A stretch of 12,105 nucleotides of DNA from DATLBA01 sp035527275 (lineage in GTDB: Bacteria; Planctomycetota; Phycisphaerae; FEN-1346). The notes under the pieces were generated by a model that was not told the origin of the DNA, made no database searches, and saw nothing but the letters and a program-made list of their open reading frames with translations. Shown piece after piece: positions 7,012 through 12,105 of the stretch. How positions within the stretch are numbered: the stretch's first letter is position 1; every line of letters begins with the position of its first letter. The position numbers and the translations under genes were made by a program. Location: assembly GCA_035527275.1 (NCBI GenBank), contig DATLBA010000147.1, positions 1 to 12,105 of the forward strand. The letters run 5' to 3'.

Positions 7012-7749
7012 TCACTCGCCCGCGCCGGGCTTGAAGTTGGCCAGCAATTCCTCGGCCACCAGCGCCGCTTCCAGCGACAGTTGTTCGACCCGGTTCCGGA
7101 AGATCGCATACGCCGCCAACGCCGGAATCGCCACGAAAAGACCGGCAAACGTGGAGAACAGGGCCGTCAGAATGCCGCCCGCCAGGTCTTCCGGGTTCGC
7201 CTTGCCGCCCATCGCCGCAATCTTGCCGAACGCCACCATCATGCCGTAAACCGTCCCGAACAGGCCCAGCATCGGGCTGATGTTGCCGATCAGGTTCAGG
7301 TATTCGATCTTGCGGTAGAGGCGGCTGGCTCGCTCCTCGGCGGCGTCTGCCATTGCCTTCTCCATCGCATCGTACCCGTTGGCCGCCTCGACCAGTCCCG
7401 CGTGCACCACGCCCGACACAAACGACGGGTCCGCCTGGCAAAACTCCAGCGCCTCGCGGAACCGACGCTCGTCGAACATCGTTTTAATCTGCGCGACCGA
7501 CAGTTCCGGCAGCAGCACCACTCGCCGGATCGTCATGCCGTGCTCGATAATCAGCGCAATCGCCGTCACCGACAGGCCGAAAATGGCCAGAATGTCGAAA
7601 AAGCCGATCCACGTGTTCCACGTCGCCTCCCACATCATCTCGGCGAACGACTTGGGGATGCCCTGCGCCTCTTGGGCCAGCGCGCTGGCGCTCCCAACCA
7701 GCACCACACACGACATCACGCCGAATAGCACCGCCGCTTTTCTACCCAT
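7012..7749 (-). CDS. MotA/TolQ/ExbB proton channel family protein
   Basis: Predicted 245-residue polytopic inner-membrane protein, the pentameric channel part of Exb/Tol-type motors. It opens with a signal-peptide-like segment (AVLFGVMSCVVLVGSASALA, then QEAQG), an extra not found in E. coli ExbB but common in related families. Three further helices lie at about residues 46-68, 150-174 (ISPMLGLFGTVYGMM) and 190-215 (ILTALFSTFAGLFVAIPA). The last two carry the family signatures. Where E. coli ExbB has Glu176 in the third helix, this protein has Thr (ILTALFST). The ATG at 7749 is chosen because AAGGAG lies 9 nt upstream; ATG 7767 is the alternative, and longer starts run into the upstream TPR gene. 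It sits between the TPR gene (56 bp gap) and the first exbD. Confidence 0.92.
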   Translation of the reverse strand: MGRKAAVLFGVMSCVVLVGSASALAQEAQGIPKSFAEMMWEATWNTWIGFFDILAIFGLSVTAIALIIEHGMTIRRVVLLPELSVAQIKTMFDERRFREALEFCQADPSFVSGVVHAGLVEAANGYDAMEKAMADAAEERASRLYRKIEYLNLIGNISPMLGLFGTVYGMMVAFGKIAAMGGKANPEDLAGGILTALFSTFAGLFVAIPALAAYAIFRNRVEQLSLEAALVAEELLANFKPGAGE

Positions 7750-7758
7750 GTCCGTGAA

Positions 7759-7764
7759 CTCCTT
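7759..7764 (-). promoter_or_regulatory. Shine-Dalgarno site that sets the exbB start
   Basis: AAGGAG lies 9 nt before the ATG at 7749. It overlaps codons 2 and 3 of the longer reading from ATG 7767, which has no comparable site. This favours the shorter protein, whose N-terminus is also a clean signal peptide. Confidence 0.6.
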
Positions 7765-7805
7765 CATCCCTGGTTCCCGATGCCTGAATGTCGTTTGGTT
7801 GGTCC

Positions 7806-8858
7806 TTAACCGGCGCCGAGGCGCTCCAGTTCCCGCGCCGCCCGCCGGGCACCTTGCGTTCCGGCATAATCCCGCCGCGCCTCCTCGTAAACTTTCACGA
7901 CCTCGTCGGTCGGCAGGTTGGCGGCCTCCATCGCCCGCCCGGCCAGCCACAGCGCCTCCGCCGTCCGCGCCCGGTCCTTGCCCGGATAAAGTATCGGCAC
8001 GCGCAGAAGGGCAAGCGCCGCCGCCATGTGCATCCCGCGGGCCTCAAACAGGCGCCCCCGGTAATACGCCAACTCGTGCGGCAGGGTGCGCAGGTCGTCC
8101 TCCGACGCCTCTAGCCGCGCCTCCGCCTCCTCGACCTTGTTACTCTCAAACAGCAGTTCCAGTTGTTTCAGGGTCGCCCACCGGCGGGCCTTGGGGTTCT
8201 CGCTCGCCAGAAACGGCTCAAGGAGCGGCAGCACCTCCTCCGGTTTCCCCTCCAGCAATAGAAGCGCCAGCCGCAGCCGCTCGAGGTCCGCTGCATACGG
8301 CTTCTCGCTGGCCTCGGCCAGCGCCGCCTCGACTTTCTTCAGCACCGCCTTGTTGGTGACAGAATCGCCCCGTTTGGGCGCCGGCAACTTGAGGCCGGCG
8401 ACCCGTTCCGGCTGCTCGCGGGCCATCTCCAGGTAGGCGTCCACGGCCTCGCGGATGCGGCCGGAATCGGCGTAAAGTTTGAACATCCGCGACTGGATCA
8501 GGACGCGCAGCCACGGCAGGGCGCCCTCCCGCATCAGCCCGCCATAGATGCGTTCGGCGTCGGCAAACGCCTGCTGCGACCCCGGACCGCCCGCCAAACC
8601 TTTCCCGTAGGCCGCCTCCGCCCTCGCCAGGTCCGGATACTTATCGACCCGGATCTGGGTGATATCCGCCAGGGGAATGTGCCGCTTCACCCCGCGGGAC
8701 TCAAGGACCAAGCCCGACCCGTCCAGCCCGACGACCGTCCCGCTGTAGCCGATGCCCGCTTTGGTGCGGACCGAATCGGCGCGCGCCGCCCCCGCCGCTA
8801 GGGCGGCCAGCGCCACCACAGCAACGCCGACTCCGAGTTTACCGAACCAGGGCTTCAA
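7806..8858 (-). CDS. Secreted protein with SH3-like N-terminal domain and TPR-like helices
   Basis: Predicted 350-residue periplasmic protein. From the TTG at 8858 it begins with MKPWFGK, then a hydrophobic core rich in Val/Ala/Leu and a likely cleavage after ARA at residue 27, a textbook signal peptide. A TTG at 8876 would add six residues (CPRET region) before it and is the alternative. Residues about 28-75 are beta-rich (GYSGTVVGLDGSGLVLESRG, then HIPLADITQIRV), like the small SH3-like domains preceding helical repeats in planctomycete proteins. The rest is helical, with repeat-like pairs such as LLFESNKVEEAEARLEA and YRGRLFEARGMHMAAALALL. The start overlaps the end of the vWA gene by 20 bp, which implies translational coupling. 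It probably works with the vWA protein or ExbB/ExbD on the periplasmic side; this is inference from position. Confidence 0.85.
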   Translation of the reverse strand: MKPWFGKLGVGVAVVALAALAAGAARADSVRTKAGIGYSGTVVGLDGSGLVLESRGVKRHIPLADITQIRVDKYPDLARAEAAYGKGLAGGPGSQQAFADAERIYGGLMREGALPWLRVLIQSRMFKLYADSGRIREAVDAYLEMAREQPERVAGLKLPAPKRGDSVTNKAVLKKVEAALAEASEKPYAADLERLRLALLLLEGKPEEVLPLLEPFLASENPKARRWATLKQLELLFESNKVEEAEARLEASEDDLRTLPHELAYYRGRLFEARGMHMAAALALLRVPILYPGKDRARTAEALWLAGRAMEAANLPTDEVVKVYEEARRDYAGTQGARRAARELERLGAG

Positions 8859-9924
8859 GGTCTCTCTCGGACACAAACTTGTAGTTTCCGTTGTTTTCGT
8901 CGGCGATCTGCTTCAGCACCGCTTCGCCGATGCGATACAGAAAACCGATCGTGTGGACCGTCACTCGGCCGTCGCTGTTCAGGTCCTTGACCTGCCCTAC
9001 GATTGCCTTGTCGAACTCGCCGTCGGTCAAGAGGTAAATCAGTTCCGGCTGGCAGGCAAACGCCCGCTGGAGCGCTTTGGAGGGGTCCGTTCCCAACTCG
9101 GCAATGACGTTGTCGACGAACTCGAACGCCATCTCCTTGTTGTGGTCGGTGGCGCTGACGAGCCGGCGCGTCGGCATCTCCAGCGGCGGGCCGGAAGAGT
9201 AGAAGATGACGTGGAACTCCTTTGCCTCGTCCAGTTCCCCGATGCTGCGCTTCAGTTCCCATTTGACGTAGTCAATTGAGTCGGTCATGCTGCCGGACCG
9301 GTCCACGACATAGACGATTCTGCGGGCCTCTTCCACGTCGCCGCCAGCGCCGAAGAACCCGCGGCCGCCGCTTCCCAGGCCCTCGAACCCGCCCAGTTCC
9401 TTCCCGCCGCCGCCCACACCGATTACCTCGAGCACCTCCATCTGGTTGTCCGCCACGTCCGGAAACGGATTCGTCAAATGATGGACGATGCTGCTCGGTC
9501 GGGGCGTCATCTTCCCGCGCGAGGGCTCCGGGCTCTTCAGCCGCTGCCGCTCCGTCACCTTCCGTTTCTGCTGCGACACCACCACCGACCTGTATTCGAA
9601 AGGCATCTGCCCCTCGTAACTCCGCCACGTGAACAGGGCCGCCAGAAGGATGACGGCCGCATGGAGCAGGACGCTGGTGCCCCAACTCGGCAGATACAGG
9701 GCCAGCCAACCCATCATCGTGTCCATCCCGGCCTGCTCTTCGGCCTCCTCCTGCTCCTCCACCGGGGACAGCGGCCTCGCCGGCGCCACGCCCCCGTCCG
9801 CCTGTTGAGCGTCCTGCGGCACCCCAACGGACCTATTGCAGTGCGGGCATCCCACAGTCGCGCCCGGCGGTTCGTTCACCGCCAACTGTTTCCCGCACAT
9901 CGGGCAGCGAAACTTGAAGGCCAT
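8839..9924 (-). CDS. Zinc-ribbon, single-TM, von Willebrand A protein with TonB-like SxxxH helix
   Basis: Predicted 361-residue inner-membrane protein, first gene of the ExbB/ExbD block. A cytoplasmic zinc ribbon has CPMC and CPHC (C7, C10, C26, C29). A Glu-rich stretch (VEEQEEAEEQ) follows, then one transmembrane helix at about residues 82-99. That helix contains S84-V-L-L-H88, the spacing of the SxxxH motif in the TonB and TolA helices. After it come a basic stretch, a Gly-rich linker (about 170-195) and a vWA domain to the C-terminus. The MIDAS residues are all present: DRSGS (D208, S210, S212), T279 and D301 in LTDGEF. By topology the vWA domain should be periplasmic. The start is ATG 9924, with GAGGAG 8 nt upstream; GTG 9930 would be too close to that site. 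No TonB C-terminal domain is present. Function is unproven. Confidence 0.9.
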   Translation of the reverse strand: MAFKFRCPMCGKQLAVNEPPGATVGCPHCNRSVGVPQDAQQADGGVAPARPLSPVEEQEEAEEQAGMDTMMGWLALYLPSWGTSVLLHAAVILLAALFTWRSYEGQMPFEYRSVVVSQQKRKVTERQRLKSPEPSRGKMTPRPSSIVHHLTNPFPDVADNQMEVLEVIGVGGGGKELGGFEGLGSGGRGFFGAGGDVEEARRIVYVVDRSGSMTDSIDYVKWELKRSIGELDEAKEFHVIFYSSGPPLEMPTRRLVSATDHNKEMAFEFVDNVIAELGTDPSKALQRAFACQPELIYLLTDGEFDKAIVGQVKDLNSDGRVTVHTIGFLYRIGEAVLKQIADENNGNYKFVSERDLEALVR

Positions 9925-9932
9925 GCCCACGT

Positions 9933-9938
9933 CTCCTC
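9933..9938 (-). promoter_or_regulatory. Shine-Dalgarno site of the vWA gene
   Basis: GAGGAG lies 8 nt before ATG 9924 but only 2 nt before the in-frame GTG at 9930, so it decides in favour of the ATG. Confidence 0.6.
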
Positions 9939-9963
9939 ACAGCCGCACCCGCGAAACGGCGAC

Positions 9964-9993
9964 ATCTTACGGGACCGGCGCCGCCCCTGTCAA
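9964..9993 (-). promoter_or_regulatory. sigma70-type promoter of the vWA-TPR-ExbB-ExbD block
   Basis: On the minus strand a perfect -35 TTGACA (9988-9993) is followed by an 18-bp spacer and a -10 TAAGAT (9964-9969), four of six matches to TATAAT. Transcription would start near 9957 and leave a leader of about 33 nt with the GAGGAG ribosome site. Position, orientation and leader length all fit the first gene of the block. Confidence 0.65.
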
Positions 9994-10003
9994 TCCGCCT
10001 GAG

Positions 10004-10020
10004 GTCCGCCTAAGGCGGAC
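10004..10020. promoter_or_regulatory. 17-bp perfect palindrome upstream of the vWA promoter
   Basis: GTCCGCC-TAA-GGCGGAC, with 7-bp arms and a 3-nt centre, lies 10 bp upstream of the -35 of the vWA promoter. It could be a dimeric regulator site. It could also be another GC-rich repeat, because TCCGCCT also occurs next to it at 9994-10000. Confidence 0.3.
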
Positions 10021-10092
10021 CCGTCGCGGTTCCGCCTCCACTATAGAATACGGACGAGGCGGCCATCCGTTCGAGGAAAAATCTCGCCGGTC

Positions 10093-10158
10093 CCGCCTGC
10101 GGCCCGAAGCCCGCGCCATCGCCATAGCGGCTATGTCGTCCGCCTGCGGGCAGAAGCC
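10093..10158. repeat. Two direct copies of a 19-bp dispersed repeat
   Basis: CCGCCTGCGGGCAGAAGCC at 10140-10158 is the exact reverse complement of 6986-7004 in the exbB-exbD gap. A second direct copy at 10093-10111 differs at two positions. The copies are 47 bp apart with a perfect CATAGC-G-GCTATG dyad (10123-10135) between them, like a REP-type composite element. Confidence 0.55.
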
Positions 10159-10351
10159 TACGGCGGAGGCCCGTCGGCAACCCTATCCGGCCGCCGCCCC
10201 GATGGGGCTAAGGGCGGAGGCGGCGGGCGGTTCGTGCCTGGAAAAACGCCCGTTTGCGAGCCTGCGGAAGTCAGACTCGCCGGCCTCCGGAGGTCCACCG
10301 AAGGGCTTGGGGCATCAGAAATTGGCTTGTCGAAACGCCAGAACAAGGTAA

Positions 10352-10367
10352 AACCGTGAAAACGGTT
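10352..10367 (+). other. Leader hairpin with a GAAA tetraloop
   Basis: AACCGT (10352-10357), GAAA (10358-10361) and ACGGTT (10362-10367) form a perfect 6-bp stem closed by a GNRA-type tetraloop, about 115 nt upstream of the isomerase start. It would form only if the leader is transcribed from further upstream. Confidence 0.35.
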
Positions 10368-10436
10368 GACGGTGGTCGTCGGCAGGAAGTCATCTGGAAA
10401 ATGTCGGTTACACCGGGGGCTAACCTTTGCTCGGCG

Positions 10437-10454
10437 TTGCACGTCTTCGTGCAA
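10437..10454 (+). other. Leader hairpin just upstream of the isomerase ribosome site
   Basis: TTGCACG (10437-10443) and CGTGCAA (10448-10454) form a perfect 7-bp stem with loop TCTT. It ends 28 nt before the ATG at 10483 and 16 nt before the GGGAG ribosome site, and no U-tract follows it. It could affect mRNA stability or translation, or be an operator; no known riboswitch class was recognised. Confidence 0.35.
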
Positions 10455-10482
10455 TGGGCGGACCTTTCGCGGGAGACGCCGC

Positions 10483-11298
10483 ATGGCGAAGCTGAAAATC
10501 GGCATCATCGTCGGAATGGAAAATCCGGAGCGTGAGATCGGCAAGGTCGCGGACCTGGGCCTGCGAAGCTGCCAGGTCAACTCGGGTCCGTCGAGCTGGA
10601 CCGACGCCGCCGGTGAGGTGCTCACCCGCGCCTGCCGGCAGCACGGTGTGACGGTCTCAACGTTGTGGGCGGGCTGCAGCGGTCCGCACGTCTGGGACTT
10701 CCTCGACGGACCGCGGACGATCGGGCTGGTTCCGCCGGAGCATCGAAGTCGGCGCGTGGCGGAGTTGGTCTCTGCGGGCGAGTTCGCGGCGCGGTGGAAG
10801 TTCCCGTCGATCACGACGCACGTCGGGTTCATCCCCGAGAACTCCAACAACCCGGATTTTGAGGGCACGGTGCAGGCCGTGCGACAGGTCGCTCAGCGAT
10901 GCGCCGAGCTCGGCGTGGGTTTCTGGTTCGAGACCGGCCAGGAGACCCCCGTGACGCTCCTGCGGACGATCCAGCGGGTCGGCCTGCCGAACCTCGGCGT
11001 GAACCTGGACACCGCCAACCTGATCCTCTACGGCAAAGCCAACCCCCTAGACGCCCTGGACGTGCTGGGCCCGTGGGTCCGCGGCATGCACGTCAAGGAC
11101 GGGCTCTACCCGACCGACGGCGATCGGCTGGGGCGCGAAACGCCGGTGGGCGAGGGCAAGGTGGACTTCCCGCGCATCATCGCGCGGCTGAAGGAGCTGG
11201 GCTATGCCGGTACGCTGACCATCGAGCGGGAGATTACCGGTCCCCAGCAGATCGAGGACATCCGCAAAGCCATTGCGATACTGCAACCATTGCTGTGA
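10483..11298 (+). CDS. Sugar phosphate isomerase/epimerase (xylose isomerase-like TIM barrel)
   Basis: Predicted 271-residue cytoplasmic enzyme of the AP-endonuclease-2/xylose-isomerase-like barrel superfamily, which interconverts sugars or sugar acids using a divalent metal. The candidate metal ligands fall in the expected order and spacing: E150 (FWFETGQE), D176 (GVNLDTANL), H203 (GMHVKDG) and E248 or E250 (TLTIERE). H113 in THVGFIPE is also typical. The last part, VGEGKVDFPRIIARLKELGY, is a strong family signature. The start ATG at 10483 has GGGAG 7 nt upstream and gives the usual family length; an in-frame ATG at 10366 would add 39 residues of unrelated composition. It is followed 29 bp later by a Gfo/Idh/MocA remnant, a frequent partner in sugar or inositol catabolism. 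The substrate cannot be named. Confidence 0.9.
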   Translation: MAKLKIGIIVGMENPEREIGKVADLGLRSCQVNSGPSSWTDAAGEVLTRACRQHGVTVSTLWAGCSGPHVWDFLDGPRTIGLVPPEHRSRRVAELVSAGEFAARWKFPSITTHVGFIPENSNNPDFEGTVQAVRQVAQRCAELGVGFWFETGQETPVTLLRTIQRVGLPNLGVNLDTANLILYGKANPLDALDVLGPWVRGMHVKDGLYPTDGDRLGRETPVGEGKVDFPRIIARLKELGYAGTLTIEREITGPQQIEDIRKAIAILQPLL

Positions 11299-11327
11299 CG
11301 AAACCGGGTCGTGACGAGGAGCGAGCC

Positions 11328-11704
11328 ATGCTTCGAGTGGGCATCGCGGGATTGGGCGCCATCGGGCAGGCGCATCTGCGCGGTTACCAGCAACTAGGGG
11401 ATCTCTGCCGCGAGGTGGCGGTGGCCGACGCCCGGTCCTCGACCTGCTCATACACGACATTGACGCGGCGCTGTGGCTGTGGGGGGAGCCGGACCGCGTC
11501 GCCGCCACTTGCTGTGCCAGGGCCGGCACGGCGTGGGTCGCCCACGCCATCTGGGAGTACGACGGCGGGCCCTCGTCCAGTTTGAGTGCTTTTGGGGTTC
11601 CGGCGCGCTGGGACCCGCCCTGCGCCTCCCCCCGGCAACCAGGTAGTGCCGTGGCCATTCTCTGTCTTCACCAAACGCGTGCTTGCCGCGGAAGGGTGCG
11701 CTAA
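11328..11704 (+). pseudogene. Gfo/Idh/MocA-family oxidoreductase, internally deleted and frameshifted
   Basis: The ATG at 11328 has GAGGAG 6 nt upstream. It opens a clear NAD(P)-binding Rossmann start: LRVGIAGLGAIGQAHLRGY (GxGxxG at residues 8-13) and then VAVADA, up to about 11432. From about 11435 the homology continues in another frame with VLDLLIHDIDAALWLWGEP, the segment with the family's catalytic His that normally lies near residue 165-180, followed by AIWEYDGGP. Some 130 residues are therefore missing and the frame changes at the junction. After about 11580 nothing matches the family. The original frame stops at 11583-11585, and the second frame stops at 11702-11704, overlapping the convergent GH65 stop. 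As it stands it cannot make an active dehydrogenase. An assembly error is an alternative explanation. Confidence 0.75.
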
Positions 11705-12105
11705 GGTTTGTGGCTCCGCCAGCGGCGCTCGATGCGGTTGCCGGGGCGAATCACGCATCGCCGGCCCAGCACGATCAGCGGGACGGGCGGACCCTCGGCG
11801 TCGGCCTGGATAGCCAGCCGCCGCGGCTCGATGCGGAACCTGAGGCGCAGGCCGCGGTACCGGATGCTGAACTCCAGGCGATTCCACTTTTTCGGAAGAC
11901 GGGGAGCGACGCGGAGGCCGTCCTCCATGACGCGGACGCCGCCGAAGCCGGCGACGATCGCGCCCCACCCGCCCCCCAGCGCCGCCGCATGGAGCCCGCC
12001 GTCGGTCGAGCCGCCGCGGCGCGTGCCGTCCACTTCGCACGCCTGGACCATGTAGCGGTAGGCCTTGTCCTCGCAGCCGGCGTCGAGCGCGGCGATCGCG
12101 TGCAT
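11701..12105 (-). CDS. GH65-type glycoside hydrolase/phosphorylase, C-terminal part (5' end outside window)
   Basis: The visible 134 residues match the C-terminal part of GH65 enzymes (maltose, trehalose or kojibiose phosphorylases and related hydrolases). They include the end of the (alpha/alpha)6 barrel, with AYRYMVQACEVD and the STDGGLHAAALGGGWGAIV motif (normally a D..G...EGIH.A..GG.W type sequence). The C-terminal beta-sandwich follows, with GLRVAPRLPKKWNRLEFSI and YRGLRLRFRIE. The frame is open to the right edge, so the ATG at 12105 is internal and the gene continues beyond the window. The catalytic glutamate lies outside, so phosphorylase and hydrolase cannot be told apart. It converges on the broken oxidoreductase and overlaps its shifted-frame stop codon. 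Confidence 0.85.
   Translation of the reverse strand: MHAIAALDAGCEDKAYRYMVQACEVDGTRRGGSTDGGLHAAALGGGWGAIVAGFGGVRVMEDGLRVAPRLPKKWNRLEFSIRYRGLRLRFRIEPRRLAIQADAEGPPVPLIVLGRRCVIRPGNRIERRWRSHKP

Larger units (their letters stand above)
9994..10482. other. Divergent intergenic region with palindromes and repeats, no gene seen
   Basis: This stretch separates the minus-strand motor block from the plus-strand isomerase. Frames that are open here show no recognisable domain, and the frame running into the isomerase from 10366 has a low-complexity Arg/Cys-rich start with no family match. It contains a palindrome at 10004-10020, two degenerate direct copies of a 19-bp repeat (10093-10111 and 10140-10158), a dyad CATAGC-G-GCTATG (10123-10135), a CCTCCGGAGG palindrome (10284-10293) and two leader hairpins (10352-10367 and 10437-10454). 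No convincing plus-strand promoter was found. Confidence 0.6.

Noticed and set aside
5825..7728. Plus-strand open frames across the exbD and exbB genes (5825-6754 and 6376-7728)
   Set aside because: Their translations are His/Arg-rich mirror frames of conserved ExbB/ExbD coding sequence, with no ribosome sites or recognisable domains.
10366..10394. TTGACG as a -35 for the isomerase gene
   Set aside because: At 16-18 bp spacing there is no acceptable -10, and the TTGACG overlaps the arm of the GAAA hairpin.
10366..10482. Extended N-terminus of the isomerase from ATG 10366
   Set aside because: The 39 extra residues are Arg/Cys-rich and unlike the family, while ATG 10483 has a good ribosome site and gives the normal length.
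10158..10868. Minus-strand frame over the isomerase leader and 5' part
   Set aside because: Half of it is antisense to the conserved isomerase, the composition is biased and no motif was seen.
11384..12040. Minus-strand frame overlapping GH65 and the broken oxidoreductase
   Set aside because: It is out of frame with the clear GH65 C-terminal match and antisense to the oxidoreductase remnant, with low-complexity Arg/Gly/Pro composition.
1..12105. CRISPR array, tRNA or rRNA genes
   Set aside because: No regularly spaced direct repeats and no cloverleaf or rRNA-like segments were noticed on either strand by eye. A tRNA or Rfam scan would be decisive.

Overview
The window is a GC-rich stretch from a diderm bacterium, most likely a member of Planctomycetota (Phycisphaerae-like) known from an environmental genome. 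That placement is an inference. It rests on the VIT/vWA protein, the ExbB/ExbD genes interleaved with large secreted TPR proteins and a zinc-ribbon vWA protein, the sugar isomerase/oxidoreductase/GH65 neighbourhood, and intergenic hairpin repeats. No rRNA, tRNA or CRISPR array was seen.

Layout. (1) 1-1146 (+): 3' end of a VIT/von Willebrand A protein that enters from the left edge. (2) 1256-2674 (-): a complete MiaB tRNA methylthiotransferase, convergent with the first gene. Its consensus-like promoter lies so close to the start codon that the mRNA would be nearly leaderless. (3) 2675-2992: a gene-free stretch with a block of GC-rich hairpins and a textbook intrinsic terminator that faces the + strand, although both flanking genes are on the - strand. 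(4) 2993-9924 (-): a six-gene block. In transcription order it holds a zinc-ribbon/TM/vWA protein, a secreted SH3-like/TPR protein, ExbB, two different ExbDs and a 919-residue secreted TPR protein. A good sigma70-type promoter (TTGACA-18-TAAGAT) sits just upstream of the first gene. (5) 9925-10482: a 558-bp divergent intergenic region with that promoter, a palindrome, short dispersed repeats and two hairpins in the leader of the next gene. (6) 10483-11298 (+): a sugar-phosphate isomerase/epimerase (TIM barrel), followed at 11328-11704 by a broken Gfo/Idh/MocA oxidoreductase with a large internal deletion and a frame change. (7) 11701-12105 (-): the C-terminal end of a GH65-type glycoside hydrolase/phosphorylase that leaves the window on the right.

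How the genes work together. The central block looks like a proton-motive-force-driven inner-membrane motor (ExbB plus two ExbDs) with two periplasmic TPR scaffolds. There is no ordinary TonB or TolA. The first protein instead carries a SxxxH motif in its only transmembrane helix, as TonB and TolA do, but its periplasmic part is a vWA domain with an intact metal-binding (MIDAS) signature. I read this as a possible motor with a vWA effector, and it is the most interesting candidate system here. The right-hand genes are a sugar-catabolism cluster in which the oxidoreductase has been lost.
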